Source of the DNA: an uncultured Clostridia bacterium | GTDB lineage: Bacteria; Bacillota; Clostridia; Christensenellales; Borkfalkiaceae | NCBI GenBank assembly: GCA_947625245.1 | Contig: CANQNO010000002.1 | Coordinates: 1-64,000 of the forward strand | Direction: 5' to 3' | DNA: 64,000 nucleotides | Shown: in pieces, positions 55,553 through 64,000 of the stretch | How positions within the stretch are numbered: position 1 is the stretch's first letter | Layout: each line of letters opens with the position of its first letter | Notes under the pieces: generated by a model | What the model was told of the DNA's origin: nothing | Databases searched by the model: none | What the model saw: the letters and a program-made list of their open reading frames with translations, nothing else | Position numbers and translations under genes: made by a program

Positions 55553-56926
55553 ATGGATTTAAAATACACACGTAAAAACGTTTACAAAGAGGCGGACGGC
55601 AAGGAGCTGGAAGCCATCTACAAGTACGCCGAAGGCTACAAGAAATTTTTGGACGATTCCAAAACCGAACGCGACGCCTGCGTTGCGGCAGAAAAGCTTG
55701 CCGTTGATCACGGCTTCAAGCCCTTTTCGTTTTCCGAAAAGCTCAAACCCGGCGACAAGCGCTATTTTATAAACAGGCATAAAAACATATTCCTCATTAG
55801 GGTCGGCAAAGAGGACGTTGCAAAGGACGGCGTAAGGATAATGGTTGCGCACGTCGATTCGCCCCGTCTCGACTTAAAGCCCAATCCCGTATTCGAGGAC
55901 GGCGGCATGTGCTATTTCAAGACGCATTATTACGGCGGTATCAAAAAGTACCAATGGCTTTCAATTCCCCTTGCCCTGCACGGCGTGGTAATGCTTCCCG
56001 GCGGCAAGCGCGTGGAAGTCTGCGTGGGCGAGGATGAGGACGACCCCGTATTCTGCATTACCGATATACTGCCCCACCTCGGCGCCGAACAGGCAGCAAA
56101 GCCTTTGGGCAAAGCCATAGAGGGCGAAGCGCTCAACGCCGTAATAGGCGGGTTGCCCGAAGTCGGCGACGAAGAGGACAAGGAAGCTGTAAAATCCGCG
56201 ATCCTCAAACTTCTCAACAAAAAGTACGGTCTCACCGAGGTGGACTTCCAGTGTTCGGAACTTTGCTTCGTGCCCGCGGGCAAGGCGCGCGACGTCGGCT
56301 TCGACGGCGCAATGATCTCCGCTTACGGCCATGACGACAAGGTTTGCGCATATCCCGAAATGACGGCGGTTTTCGACCTTAAAGACGACAGGCACACCGT
56401 AGTTGCGGTATTTGCCGACAAGGAAGAAATAGGTTCGGTAGGCACGACGGGCATGCAGAGCTGGGTTATAAGCGACGTAATAGACACCATAGCAAATTCT
56501 TTCGGGGCAAACCCCATAGAAGTCAGATATAACTCTAAGTGCATTTCCGCCGACGTTACCGCGGGCTTCGACCCTGCGTTCGCCTCTGTGTTCGAAAAGC
56601 GCAACACAACATACGTGCACTGCGGCGCGGCTGTATCCAAATACACGGGCGCGCGCGGCAAGTCCAACACCAACGACGCTCCCGCCGAATACGCAAGCTG
56701 GGTACGCGACGCCTTCGACAAAGAGGGGGTTATCTGGCAGATAGGCGAGCTGGGCGCGGTTGACGCGGGCGGCGGCGGCACGGTTGCAATGTATATAGCC
56801 AACCTCGGCATCGACACGATAGACGTGGGCGTTCCCGTTCTTTCCATGCACGCCCCTTACGAGCTTATCTCCAAAGCCGATGTTTATTCCCTCTACAAAG
56901 CCTGCCTTGCTTTCTGCAAAAAATAA
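55553..56926 (+). CDS. M18 family aminopeptidase
   Basis: The 457-residue metalloaminopeptidase trims N-terminal residues from peptides in the cytoplasm. Zinc-binding and catalytic motifs in order: AHVDSPRLDLKP, GHDDKVCAY, the Glu pair in DKEEIGSVG, DVTAGFDP and the C-terminal SMHAPYE. GAAGGAG precedes the ATG. It is a single-gene unit with its own promoter and terminator. Family is certain; specificity (usually acidic or hydrophobic) is not predictable. Confidence 0.93.
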   Translation: MDLKYTRKNVYKEADGKELEAIYKYAEGYKKFLDDSKTERDACVAAEKLAVDHGFKPFSFSEKLKPGDKRYFINRHKNIFLIRVGKEDVAKDGVRIMVAHVDSPRLDLKPNPVFEDGGMCYFKTHYYGGIKKYQWLSIPLALHGVVMLPGGKRVEVCVGEDEDDPVFCITDILPHLGAEQAAKPLGKAIEGEALNAVIGGLPEVGDEEDKEAVKSAILKLLNKKYGLTEVDFQCSELCFVPAGKARDVGFDGAMISAYGHDDKVCAYPEMTAVFDLKDDRHTVVAVFADKEEIGSVGTTGMQSWVISDVIDTIANSFGANPIEVRYNSKCISADVTAGFDPAFASVFEKRNTTYVHCGAAVSKYTGARGKSNTNDAPAEYASWVRDAFDKEGVIWQIGELGAVDAGGGGTVAMYIANLGIDTIDVGVPVLSMHAPYELISKADVYSLYKACLAFCKK

Positions 56927-56943
56927 AACCGGTACAAACAAAA

Positions 56944-56978
56944 ACGGGGCGCGGAATTTCCCGCGCCCCGTCCTTTTT
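56944..56978. terminator. Terminator of the M18 gene, possibly bidirectional
   Basis: ACGGGGCGCGG pairs with CCGCGCCCCGT around AATTTC, followed by CCTTTTT. Confidence 0.85.
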
Positions 56979-57022
56979 AAACCCGCGCATCGCGCGGGCA
57001 TTTTTATTGCATTTTCAATTAA

Positions 57023-58303
57023 TTATTTTGTACGGGGTATAAAGTAGTATAAATTTTCAAGCCGCTGCCGCACGAAGAGCTTGTATTTATAACTTCCCGA
57101 TTCAAACAGCACAAACACTTTGCTGCCGTTCGCGCACAGCCCTTCGGACATAGAGGGAACGGAGTATTCCCTTTCCAGCAATCCGCCGTCTACAAAGTAC
57201 ACCGTTATATTTTCAAAATATTTTGCGCCGTTTTCGGTAAGTACGCCGCTGTATTCAAAGCCCGCGCTCTCGCCGTTGGGGTTTTTTACCAGAGAGCCGT
57301 AGGACGCGCTGTTGTTGGTGCGTATCTTTTCCCAGTCGTAATAAAGGATAGAGGAATTGGAAAGCCCCCAGCTCTGCGAGAGCAGAAGTTTGCCTTTTGA
57401 AGAGCTGTTCGCCGATTCGTCGGGTATTCTCGCAAAGCCCTGAATTTTTTCGGGCAAGGAATAAATGTACTGTATTTTGGGCGCGCGCATATCGTCCGCC
57501 ACGTTCTCCGAGGATATTGTCCTCAGCCCGTATTTGTCGTTGCCGCCGTCAATGGAATACTCGTACGCGAACGCCTTGTTCGTATAGCCGTTTTTGGTGG
57601 TCAGGTGGTGGCGGGAGTCTGTTTCCGAACTGCCGCTGCGGTAAAATTCGCCCACGTATAACTTGTCGTTTGCCGAACTGTAAGTGGTGGGGTTGCCGTC
57701 ATAGTCGAAGTAAAAACAGAAGTCGGCGTTGCAGTTGGCGTCGAAAGAGGAAGTAAAGGTAATTACGTTCTGCGCGTTTCCGTCGCCGTCGGGGGTACTG
57801 TATGTCTTTGCCTTTGCTATCAGCTCCTCCGCAACGTTGGTATAGCGGTCGTCATTTCTCCTCGCGCAGTAAACCCTGCCTTCCGAAGCGACCCACAGCG
57901 TACCGCTCGTATAGTCCTTGCAACTGCTCGTGGCAACGCCGCCGCAGTGCCCCGTAAAGTCGCTCCCGTCTGTATTTTTAAGGGTGACGTATCCCACGTA
58001 GCCCGTCTTTTCGCCCGTCACGTATATGCGCGAAGGCCCTTTTTTCATGTATGCGGAAACAAAATAATATTCCTGCAACCGGTCGCTTTGCTTTTCGCCG
58101 TTTTCGTCGTAGACGTAAGTGGTGTAGTTGCACAGCCCCTGCGGCACGGCTCCGTCGGCAAGCCCCTGTACGGGTACTGACTTTACAAAGTCGTTCATAT
58201 CCTTGTATTGGTCGCCCCAGAACCAGATCACGATGAACGTGGCAAGGCATACCGCAACGCTGAACAGGGCAATAAGGGTTATAAACAGCTTTTTGTGTTT
58301 CAT
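57023..58303 (-). CDS. Membrane-anchored extracytoplasmic protein, possibly beta-propeller
   Basis: The 426-residue protein has one N-terminal helix (about 7-30) and a large outside domain rich in beta strands and aromatic residues. Repeated elements such as GTLWVASEGRVYC, KLYVGEFYR, GKLLLSQSWG and SKVFVLFESG suggest propeller blades, but I cannot name a family. GAGGATAG precedes the ATG. It is the last gene of a minus-strand stretch that begins with rqcH, though the gap of about 100 bp to the preceding gene makes a separate unit possible. Confidence 0.6.
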   Translation of the reverse strand: MKHKKLFITLIALFSVAVCLATFIVIWFWGDQYKDMNDFVKSVPVQGLADGAVPQGLCNYTTYVYDENGEKQSDRLQEYYFVSAYMKKGPSRIYVTGEKTGYVGYVTLKNTDGSDFTGHCGGVATSSCKDYTSGTLWVASEGRVYCARRNDDRYTNVAEELIAKAKTYSTPDGDGNAQNVITFTSSFDANCNADFCFYFDYDGNPTTYSSANDKLYVGEFYRSGSSETDSRHHLTTKNGYTNKAFAYEYSIDGGNDKYGLRTISSENVADDMRAPKIQYIYSLPEKIQGFARIPDESANSSSKGKLLLSQSWGLSNSSILYYDWEKIRTNNSASYGSLVKNPNGESAGFEYSGVLTENGAKYFENITVYFVDGGLLEREYSVPSMSEGLCANGSKVFVLFESGSYKYKLFVRQRLENLYYFIPRTK

Positions 58304-58400
58304 AACTATCCTCTTTTGGTTGATATATCTTTATTCTAACAAATCCCGCGGCAAAAAGCAAATTTAAAACGCCGTATATTTTGTACAAATCGATTATTTG

Positions 58401-58760
58401 TCAGCCCGAAAGGCATTTTAATATCAAACCGAATATAAAAGTCGCCAGAGCGCCCACGAACGCCAAAAAAATTTTAAAGGAAACGTCCCGCTGTTTTTGC
58501 CTGCAGGTCCGTTTGTAGGCAAAACCGCTCTCCTTTAAATTTATAACGTACATCTTTTCGCCCTTTCTCTCCGAGCGGATAAGTTCGAAATAGCCGTTGC
58601 AGCGCAGGGTGTTAAGTATGGCGTCGAGCTCGTCCGTATCCACCTGTCTCTTTTTCGGCATGACCGCCAGAATATCGGGCGGCGAAACGAGGCACCCGTC
58701 CGTGCCGTCGCAAAGGCTGTAAACCGCCGCCATTACCGCGTTTTCGTCTTTACTCAGCAT
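58401..58760 (-). CDS. Winged-helix-like protein with a C-terminal membrane helix (paralogue 2)
   Basis: From the ATG at 58760 the protein has 119 residues. The N-terminal part reads like a small winged helix (DELDAILNTLRCNGYFELIR, then a wing GEKMYVINLKESG). The C-terminus is a single hydrophobic helix (FKIFLAFVGALATFIFGLIL). It overlaps the preceding gene by 7 bp. That gene encodes a protein of the same plan, so the two are probably an old tandem duplication. It may be a membrane-tethered regulator or sensor; I know no named family. Confidence 0.55.
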   Translation of the reverse strand: MLSKDENAVMAAVYSLCDGTDGCLVSPPDILAVMPKKRQVDTDELDAILNTLRCNGYFELIRSERKGEKMYVINLKESGFAYKRTCRQKQRDVSFKIFLAFVGALATFIFGLILKCLSG

Positions 58761-59122
58761 AACAAAAAAATCAAAAGGGACAGCAGCGCGGTTAAAACGC
58801 CGCCCGCGGCTCCGCCCGCAAACGCCGCCCAAAAGGGGGAAACGCTCTTTGCGCCCGCAGTCTTCCGCACCGTGTCTTCGGCGGTGCGGCGCGGGGCATA
58901 TTCTTTTAGCGCGGCTACGCAGTACATGTTTTCCCCCGAATATCTCACGTCAATGTAGCCGCCCTCGTAAAGCAGTCCAAGCGCGTTTTTCAGCGTTGCG
59001 TCGCTCCTGTCCGCGCCTTCGGGGAAAGCTTCTTTAAACTCTTCCGCGGAAATAACGAAATAGCGCCCGAACGTGCCGAGCGCCTTTATTTTTTCCATAA
59101 CCGCGCAGCATATTCCGTCCAT
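58754..59122 (-). CDS. Winged-helix-like protein with a C-terminal membrane helix (paralogue 1)
   Basis: The 122-residue protein has the same layout as its neighbour: a helical start, LKNALGLLYEGGYIDVRY and a wing GENMYCVAALKEYA, then a charged linker and the hydrophobic end FAGGAAGGVLTALLSLLIFL. It is adjacent to the 3-TM protein gene upstream and overlaps the second paralogue downstream. Function unknown. A pair could form a heterodimer at the membrane. Confidence 0.55.
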   Translation of the reverse strand: MDGICCAVMEKIKALGTFGRYFVISAEEFKEAFPEGADRSDATLKNALGLLYEGGYIDVRYSGENMYCVAALKEYAPRRTAEDTVRKTAGAKSVSPFWAAFAGGAAGGVLTALLSLLIFLLC

Positions 59123-59162
59123 AATAAAAATATGGCAAAAAACCGCGCGTTTTATTCCCCGT

Positions 59163-59510
59163 TCAGCGCTTCGCCGCGGAATAAATTATCCCGCCCGTGA
59201 ACAGCGCAACGCCCGCAAACAGCAATACGTATGCCGAGATCCGCAAAATTTTTACCGCAAGGCAGGGGTTTGAAATTTTTTTGGGGGAGAGGATGCCCAG
59301 CGCGCATATCCCGCACAGCACCGAGGCAACGAGGAAATATTTCCCCGCCCCCGCAAGCGGCACGAACGCCAGCCCTAACGCCGCCGCGGCGAGCGCGACC
59401 GCCGCGGCGGCGGCTATTATCCTCGCCCGCGCGCCGCTTTCTTTTGAGCCGTCCGCACTGTTTCCGCGGTCTGCATTTTCAATTATATCTCTGTCTTTTT
59501 TTTCCTTCAT
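59163..59510 (-). CDS. Small three-helix membrane protein
   Basis: The 115-residue protein has a charged N-terminus (about 1-28) and three hydrophobic segments (IIAAAAAVALAAAALGLAFV, YFLVASVLCGICALGIL, ISAYVLLFAGVALFTGGIIY). Its start overlaps the rqcH stop by 4 bp (ATGA), so the two are translationally coupled. No family recognised. Position behind rqcH may be incidental. Confidence 0.55.
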   Translation of the reverse strand: MKEKKDRDIIENADRGNSADGSKESGARARIIAAAAAVALAAAALGLAFVPLAGAGKYFLVASVLCGICALGILSPKKISNPCLAVKILRISAYVLLFAGVALFTGGIIYSAAKR

Positions 59511-61171
59511 TGTTCCGCCCTTTCGTCCTTGTGCCCGTCGGGGTTTACGAGTATGGTTTTGTAATCGGTGTAAATCACGAAGCCCGGGTTGGAAGCGGGC
59601 GGTTTTTTAACGAATTTCCGTCTTGTGTAATCCACGGGCACTTTTGTGCCGCCGCGCCCGTCGGAATAGTACGCGCAAATTTCCGCCGCGGCGGCAAGGA
59701 CGCCGTCGGGCACCGTTTTTCCCTCTGTAAGGATAGCCGCGTGGGAGGAGTGGAACCCGTGCGTGTGCAGCCACATGTCGTCGGGGCGTATATGCTTTAA
59801 AAGCCTGTCGTTCTGTATGTTGTTCCTCCCCGCAAGCACGGTGAACCCGCCTATGATATATTTACGGAAAGGCGTAACCACGGCTTTTTCTTTCTTTGCC
59901 GCAGGCTCCTTTATAAGCCCGTTCGCTTTAAGTTCTTCCCTCGTCTCCGCAAGGTCGAAAAGGCTTTCGGCGGCGCATATGTGGGCACGTATGCTCGAAA
60001 GATAGTCCAGCTTTTTTTCCGTTTCTTCCCTCTGCGCCGAAGAAATTTCCTGCGTTCTTTTCAGCTTAGCATAGCGCTTGAAATACTTTTGCGCGTTCTG
60101 CGACGGGGTGAGGGAGCGGTCGAGCGCTATCTTTATCTTCCCGCCGTTTTCGTCGTAGTAGTTTACCGCTTCAAAGCTCTCCCGCCCGCGCTCCACGGCG
60201 TATAAGTTGGCGGTCAGAAGTTCCCCTTTCAGCTTAACGGTTTCGGCGTCGCGGCAGTCGAGAAGCTTTTCGTTTATAGCCTGCAACCTCTTTCTGAGTT
60301 TTTTTTCTGCGTCAAAAACGGCGCCCGTCAGTTCTTTCCGCGCGTTTTCGGTAAGTTGCTTTTTGTATACAAAGTCGTAAAATTCCCTCTGCGCCGAAAG
60401 GATGTCGGGGAAATCCCTTTTATCGGCTGAAGCGCACCTTGCCTTAAAATCCGCGGGTTCGCCGTCAGCATAGGTCACGCAGGGCGAGTATTCGTCGCCG
60501 CACAAATATTCCTTTATCTCTTCCGCCGCGGGGTTGTTATTAAAAGTTTCGGCTATGTCGGCGGCGGTGGAATACGCCACGCCCTTTATTCTCTGCGAAA
60601 TAAATTCCGCCTTGTCCGCGGGCGAGTTTTTAAGCGCCTCTTTGATTGCGGCGGTGTCGTCGGGCGAAATTTTGTCCTGCGGTTCGGGCAGGGAGTATTT
60701 CACTCCCGGGAACAGCACTCTTTTGGTGTTTTCGCCTATCGCGGCGGTTTTCAAAGCGCCGAGTATAACGCCGTTTTGCGTGAGTACGGCGTTGGAATAC
60801 TTGCCCATAAGCTCCACGTACAGCCGCATTTTCAGCTTTTCGAATTCCGAAGTGCAGTCAAAGTCAAAATAAACTATTCTCTCGAAAGGTATCTGCGCAA
60901 CGCCGGTTATCTGCGCGTTGGCAAGGTGCTTTCTCAAAAGCATGCAAAATCCGGGCGCGGTTTTGGGCACGGGCTTGTCGCAGCCGGTAAGGCTAAGGCG
61001 GCACCCGCGCGCCGAAAGACACGCGTCGAGTTTGACGTTGCCCGAAGCGGTGTATATAATAAACGTAACGGTTTCGCGGTCGGGCTGGATTATTTTGGAA
61101 ATTTTCCCCCCTTTCAAAAGCCCGCAAAGCTCTTTGGTTACGTAACGGATTGTAAAAGCGTCCTGCGGCAT
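59507..61171 (-). CDS. rqcH: RqcH (NFACT family), ribosome-associated quality control
   Basis: From the ATG at 61171 (GAGGTG upstream) the protein has 554 residues. An NFACT-N domain begins DAFTIRYVTKELCGLLKGGK. A long coiled-coil middle and an NFACT-R domain with HIRPDDMWLHTHGFHSSHAAI follow. RqcH binds stalled 50S-peptidyl-tRNA complexes and adds alanine tails, marking the peptide for ClpXP. clpP and clpX lie close by in this window. The upstream in-frame extension lacks a ribosome site. Older annotations call this fibronectin-binding protein. Confidence 0.93.
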   Translation of the reverse strand: MPQDAFTIRYVTKELCGLLKGGKISKIIQPDRETVTFIIYTASGNVKLDACLSARGCRLSLTGCDKPVPKTAPGFCMLLRKHLANAQITGVAQIPFERIVYFDFDCTSEFEKLKMRLYVELMGKYSNAVLTQNGVILGALKTAAIGENTKRVLFPGVKYSLPEPQDKISPDDTAAIKEALKNSPADKAEFISQRIKGVAYSTAADIAETFNNNPAAEEIKEYLCGDEYSPCVTYADGEPADFKARCASADKRDFPDILSAQREFYDFVYKKQLTENARKELTGAVFDAEKKLRKRLQAINEKLLDCRDAETVKLKGELLTANLYAVERGRESFEAVNYYDENGGKIKIALDRSLTPSQNAQKYFKRYAKLKRTQEISSAQREETEKKLDYLSSIRAHICAAESLFDLAETREELKANGLIKEPAAKKEKAVVTPFRKYIIGGFTVLAGRNNIQNDRLLKHIRPDDMWLHTHGFHSSHAAILTEGKTVPDGVLAAAAEICAYYSDGRGGTKVPVDYTRRKFVKKPPASNPGFVIYTDYKTILVNPDGHKDERAEQ

Positions 61172-61343
61172 AGCACCTCGCAACGGTTTTTTAACATTAT
61201 ACCGCAAAAAAAAACAAAAGTAAATTGATTGACAGACGGCAAAACGCTTTTCAAATTTAAAGTATTGTGTTAAAATTATTTCCATACGAAATTATATAAT
61301 GGCATACCGCGGCAATAAGCGGGTTGCAAAATAAGGAGAATTT

Positions 61344-62831
61344 ATGAAATACACACAGGCTGCAGGCGAAAAGAGTACGGTTAATCTCAAAATATCTTTT
61401 ACCGACGAGGAGTGGCACGAAGCCTTAAACAAAGCTTACGTAAAGACCCGCGGGAAATTTTCCGTGCCGGGGTTCCGCAAGGGCAAAGTTCCCAAACCCG
61501 TAATCGAAAATTATTACGGCAAGTCGGTTTTTTACGATGAAGCGTTAAATTTGCTCTGTAGCGAAAACTACCGCACCATAATCGAAAAGGAAAAGGATAA
61601 CTTTACCGAAGTGGGCGACCCCGAACTCTCCGTAGAGAGTATAGAAGAGGGCAAGGGCGTTGTGATCAACGCAATTGTGCCCGTAAAACCGGAAGTCGAA
61701 ATCGAAAAATACACCGGTTTAAAAATCCGCAAGTTTGAGTATAATGTTACCGACGCGGACGTCGAAAAGGAAATCGAGCGCTTTGCCGCAAAAAATGCCT
61801 ACTTTACCGAAATCAAGGACAGACCCTGCCAAAAGGGCGATTTTACCGACATTGACTTTACGGGCTTTTTAGACGGCAAGAGATTCGAGGGCGGCTCTGC
61901 CAAAAATTTCAGCCTCGAACTCGGCAGCGGCTCGTTCATACGCGGCTTCGAAGAGGGCATGGAAGGCATGAAAACAGGCGAAGTGCGCGAAGTGAACGTA
62001 AAATTCCCCGAAGATTATCAGGCGGACGAACTGCGCGGCAAGGATGCCGTGTTTGCGGTAAGGCTCAATAAGATCACCGAAAAACATATCCCCGAAATCG
62101 ACGACGCGTTCGTAAAGGCTCACGCCGGCTGCGAGACGGTGGAAGAGTATAAAAAGAAGACGCGCGAACGTCTCGAAAAGAACGCCGAAGACCGCGGCAA
62201 GGACGAGACCGAAGGCAATATCTTTACCGAAATTACCAAATACACAAAGGCGGAAATCCCTCAGGCGATGATCGAAAGGGAAATCGACAAAATGGTACAG
62301 GATTTTTCGTACAGCCTTCTCTACCGCGGACTTAAGATAGAAGATTACCTCAAATATTCCAATATGGAAATGTCCGATTTGCGCAAACAGTACACCACCG
62401 AAGCCCGCGCAAGAGTTATAAGCCAGCTCATAGCCGATAAGATAATCAAAACCGAAAATATCAAAGCCGGACAGTCCGAAATAGACCAAAAAATAGAAGA
62501 ACAGGCTAAGTCGCTCGGCAAATCCTTCGAGGAACACAAAAACTCCATCGACCCCGGACAGCTTAAATTTATCGAAAACGAAATAATAATCGGCAAGCTC
62601 TTCGACTTCCTCGAAGCCAACAACGAAATGTATACCGAAAGCGAGGGGGAGATCTCTCCCGCAGACGGCACGGCAAAACCGGCTAAAACCGAAAAAGCCG
62701 AAAAGCCCGCAAAGACGGCGGCAAAATCCCCTGCCAAGACCGCGGCAAAACCTGCGGAAAAGGACGGGGAAAAACCCGCCGCAAAACCCGCCGCAAAACG
62801 CACGGCAAAGACGACTAAAAAAGAAGATTAA
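61344..62831 (+). CDS. tig: Trigger factor with a K/A/P-rich C-terminal tail
   Basis: This ribosome-bound chaperone and prolyl isomerase has 495 residues. The ribosome-binding loop reads VPGFRKGKVPK. The FKBP-type domain spans about 150-240 (FTDIDFTGFLDGKRFEGG). The C-terminal chaperone arms reach about residue 430. From about 434 an extra tail of some 60 residues is almost only K, A, P and E/T (for example AKTAAKSPAKTAAKPAEK), like histone H1 tails. Such a tail is not usual for trigger factor. AAGGAG precedes the ATG. clpP follows within 12 bp. Confidence 0.95.
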   Translation: MKYTQAAGEKSTVNLKISFTDEEWHEALNKAYVKTRGKFSVPGFRKGKVPKPVIENYYGKSVFYDEALNLLCSENYRTIIEKEKDNFTEVGDPELSVESIEEGKGVVINAIVPVKPEVEIEKYTGLKIRKFEYNVTDADVEKEIERFAAKNAYFTEIKDRPCQKGDFTDIDFTGFLDGKRFEGGSAKNFSLELGSGSFIRGFEEGMEGMKTGEVREVNVKFPEDYQADELRGKDAVFAVRLNKITEKHIPEIDDAFVKAHAGCETVEEYKKKTRERLEKNAEDRGKDETEGNIFTEITKYTKAEIPQAMIEREIDKMVQDFSYSLLYRGLKIEDYLKYSNMEMSDLRKQYTTEARARVISQLIADKIIKTENIKAGQSEIDQKIEEQAKSLGKSFEEHKNSIDPGQLKFIENEIIIGKLFDFLEANNEMYTESEGEISPADGTAKPAKTEKAEKPAKTAAKSPAKTAAKPAEKDGEKPAAKPAAKRTAKTTKKED

Positions 62832-62842
62832 GGAGATAATAT

Positions 62843-63439
62843 ATGCAGGATATAAAAGGCGCGCTCGTGCCCTATATCGTGGAACAGACTTCCCGCGGGG
62901 AGCGTTCGTACGATATATACAGCAGACTTTTAGAGGACAGGATTATATTTTTATCGGGTGAAATAGACGACGCGGTCGCAAACACCGTTGTTGCACAGCT
63001 GATATATCTTGAAGCCAAAGATCCTTCCAAAGACATTTCGCTCTATATCAACAGCCCGGGCGGTTCCGTTTCGGCGGGGCTTGCTATTTTCGACACCATG
63101 AACTATATCAAGTGCGACGTTTCCACTATCTGCATAGGCATGGCGGCGAGTATGGGCGCGTTCCTGCTTTCAAGCGGGCAAAAGGGCAAGAGGTTTGCCC
63201 TTCCAAACAGCGAGATTATGATTCACCAGCCTTTGGGCGGGGCGCAGGGGCAGGCAAGCGATATTAAAATCGCCGCCGAGCATATCTTAAAGACCCGCCG
63301 CACCCTCAACAAAATTCTCTCCGAAAACACGGGCAAGCCCATAGAAATTATCGACCGCGACACCGACCGCGACAACTACATGTCCGCTCAGGAAGCTATG
63401 GAGTATGGGTTGATTGACAGGGTGTTCTACAAGCGGTAA
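62843..63439 (+). CDS. clpP: ATP-dependent Clp protease proteolytic subunit
   Basis: The 198-residue serine protease forms the ClpP barrel. The catalytic triad is Ser103 in GMAASMGAF, His128 in MIHQP and Asp177 in DRDNYMS. The N-terminal [20 protein letters not shown] and length are typical. AAGGAG precedes the ATG. It is co-transcribed with tig. clpX begins 523 bp further on, behind a repeat cluster. Confidence 0.98.
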   Translation: MQDIKGALVPYIVEQTSRGERSYDIYSRLLEDRIIFLSGEIDDAVANTVVAQLIYLEAKDPSKDISLYINSPGGSVSAGLAIFDTMNYIKCDVSTICIGMAASMGAFLLSSGQKGKRFALPNSEIMIHQPLGGAQGQASDIKIAAEHILKTRRTLNKILSENTGKPIEIIDRDTDRDNYMSAQEAMEYGLIDRVFYKR

Positions 63440-63448
63440 AGCTCCCGC

Positions 63449-63568
63449 AAACTGCGTATAAGCTTCGTTCTGCTGTGTCGTGCTGCGGCAACCCTCAGTT
63501 ACGTACTTCTGTGTACGCTCCTTCGGGTTATCCTCGCACTCCTTGCATAACTCGCTTCTCCGCAGTTT
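63449..63568 (+). repeat. Dispersed intergenic repeat, copy C
   Basis: It begins AAACTGCGTATAAGCTTCG; the reverse complement of the right end reads AAACTGCGGAGAAGC, so 13 of 15 terminal bases pair. The same terminal structure, with C/T exchanges that keep the ends complementary, is seen at 11335-11571. The interior is different and shorter. It starts 9 bp after the clpP stop. Confidence 0.72.
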
Positions 63569-63617
63569 CCAACTCTGTAAATGTTTTCTAAATAATTATG
63601 TAGTAATTTACGAGTAA

Positions 63618-63842
63618 GTCATTTCGAGGGATATGAGACCCGCGAAGCGGGCGATTGACCGAGAGTTCTCAAAAGGCGTAAGGGCAACGCCTTTTTCGGT
63701 AAGGCATAAAGCCTTCGGTACGACACCGCTCGCGCTTGCATATGCGCTCGCTCATCTCGCGCGGCAAAACAGCGCACTGTGCTGTTTTGAGAAATCCGCG
63801 CTCGTCCCACGGTGGTCTGCTCGTGGTAATTACGAAGAGCGG
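63618..63842 (+). repeat. MITE-like element, copy C, with a nested insertion
   Basis: The left 47 bases (GTCATTTCGAGGGATATGAG onward through CGGGCGATTGACCGAGAG) match 11601-11647 almost exactly. After the insertion at 63666-63793 the match resumes with GGTCTGCTCGTGG and ATTACGAAGAGCGG. The right end differs from copy B. No gene is present. Confidence 0.75.
63666..63793 (+). repeat. Nested 128-bp element with perfect 9-bp inverted ends
   Basis: The ends are TTCTCAAAA and TTTTGAGAA. The block is absent from the otherwise matching copy at 11601-11754, which continues straight from GACCGAGAG to AATCC. Inside are two short hairpins (GGCGTAAGGGCAACGCC and AAGGCATAAAGCCTT). No reading frame. Confidence 0.7.
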
Positions 63843-63962
63843 AACCAAAATACATACAAATAAATCACGCTGCAATAGCAAAGGGCGTTTGCCGATGCAA
63901 AATTTGCGGCATTGTCATTTCACTCAAAACCGTGCCCACGGTTAGGGTGAATACGGAGTATT

Positions 63963-64000
63963 ATGAAAGATCAAAAATATTGCTCGTTCTGCGGGAAACC
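63963..64000 (+). CDS. clpX: ClpX N-terminus, cut by the window end
   Basis: Only 12 full codons are inside the window: MKDQKYCSFCGK. This is the start of the zinc-binding domain of ClpX (C-S-F-C-G-K). ACGGAG lies 7 bp upstream. With clpP just before, the assignment is natural. ClpX is the unfoldase of the ClpXP protease. Confidence 0.8.
   Translation, partial: MKDQKYCSFCGK

Noticed and set aside
61272..61300. Promoter of tig at TATAAT 61295-61300
   Set aside because: The -10 is perfect but no acceptable -35 lies 16-18 bp upstream, so I did not list it as a feature.

Overview
The window looks like a chromosomal piece of an uncultured member of the Bacillota, class Clostridia, probably a gut lineage. 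The evidence is the gene content and order: the yqfC-yqfD-phoH-yqfF-ybeY-era-yqzL-recO block, the rsmD-coaD-ylbJ-ylbK block (both arranged much as in Bacillus/Clostridium), a complete Rnf complex, pyruvate phosphate dikinase, a SigB/SigF-type sigma cassette, Shine-Dalgarno-rich starts and TTGACA/TATAAT promoters. Base composition is moderate, and the core genes prefer ATA, AAA and GAA codons. The lineage below class is a guess.

Layout. 1-1.9 kb: a 5S rRNA gene, a small lipoprotein gene and a Xre regulator with three operator-like sites. 1.9-8 kb: a 1550-residue repetitive surface lipoprotein, a DUF308-type membrane protein and an intergenic repeat cluster. 8-13.2 kb: ileS, a second repeat cluster and a divergent pair of a TlpA-like lipoprotein and a Xre repressor sharing an operator-rich promoter. 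13.2-17.8 kb: feoA-feoB-rluA-like, then a four-gene partner-switching sigma cassette. 17.9-22.2 kb: a membrane protein, a HTH_30 regulator, an S41 protease, and a MinD-like/MinE-like pair. 22.3-28.1 kb: the conserved yqfC-to-recO operon. 28.1-30.1 kb: regulators, one with a frameshift, and a probably acquired lipoprotein gene between short direct repeats. 30.4-33 kb: ppdK. 33.6-42.3 kb: an ABC exporter, a 1767-residue Ig-like surface protein and a membrane protein behind a promoter whose spacer is a run of 15 G. 42.5-49.2 kb: alr, 5-FCL, rsmD, coaD, DAHP synthase, ylbJ, ylbK, rarA. 49.2-55.4 kb: the Gx-rnfCDGEAB operon. 55.5-61.2 kb: an M18 peptidase, several small membrane proteins and rqcH. 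61.3-64 kb: tig, clpP, a third repeat cluster, and the first codons of clpX.

Most promising system: the 33.6-42.3 kb operon. The promoter has consensus -35 and -10 boxes separated by 21 bp that include G15, the layout of known slipped-strand phase-variable promoters. It leads into an ABC-2 type exporter and a giant surface protein whose last third has different codon usage. This looks like a phase-variable surface system.

Other recurring themes are Xre-type regulators with visible operator dyads (1.7, 13.0, 28.2 kb), several promoters whose -10 box lies so close to the ATG that the mRNA would be leaderless, and a composite dispersed repeat found in similar arrangement behind ileS and between clpP and clpX. 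Sporulation-associated genes (yqfC, yqfD, ylbJ) are present, but the sigma cassette is not a canonical spoIIA operon.
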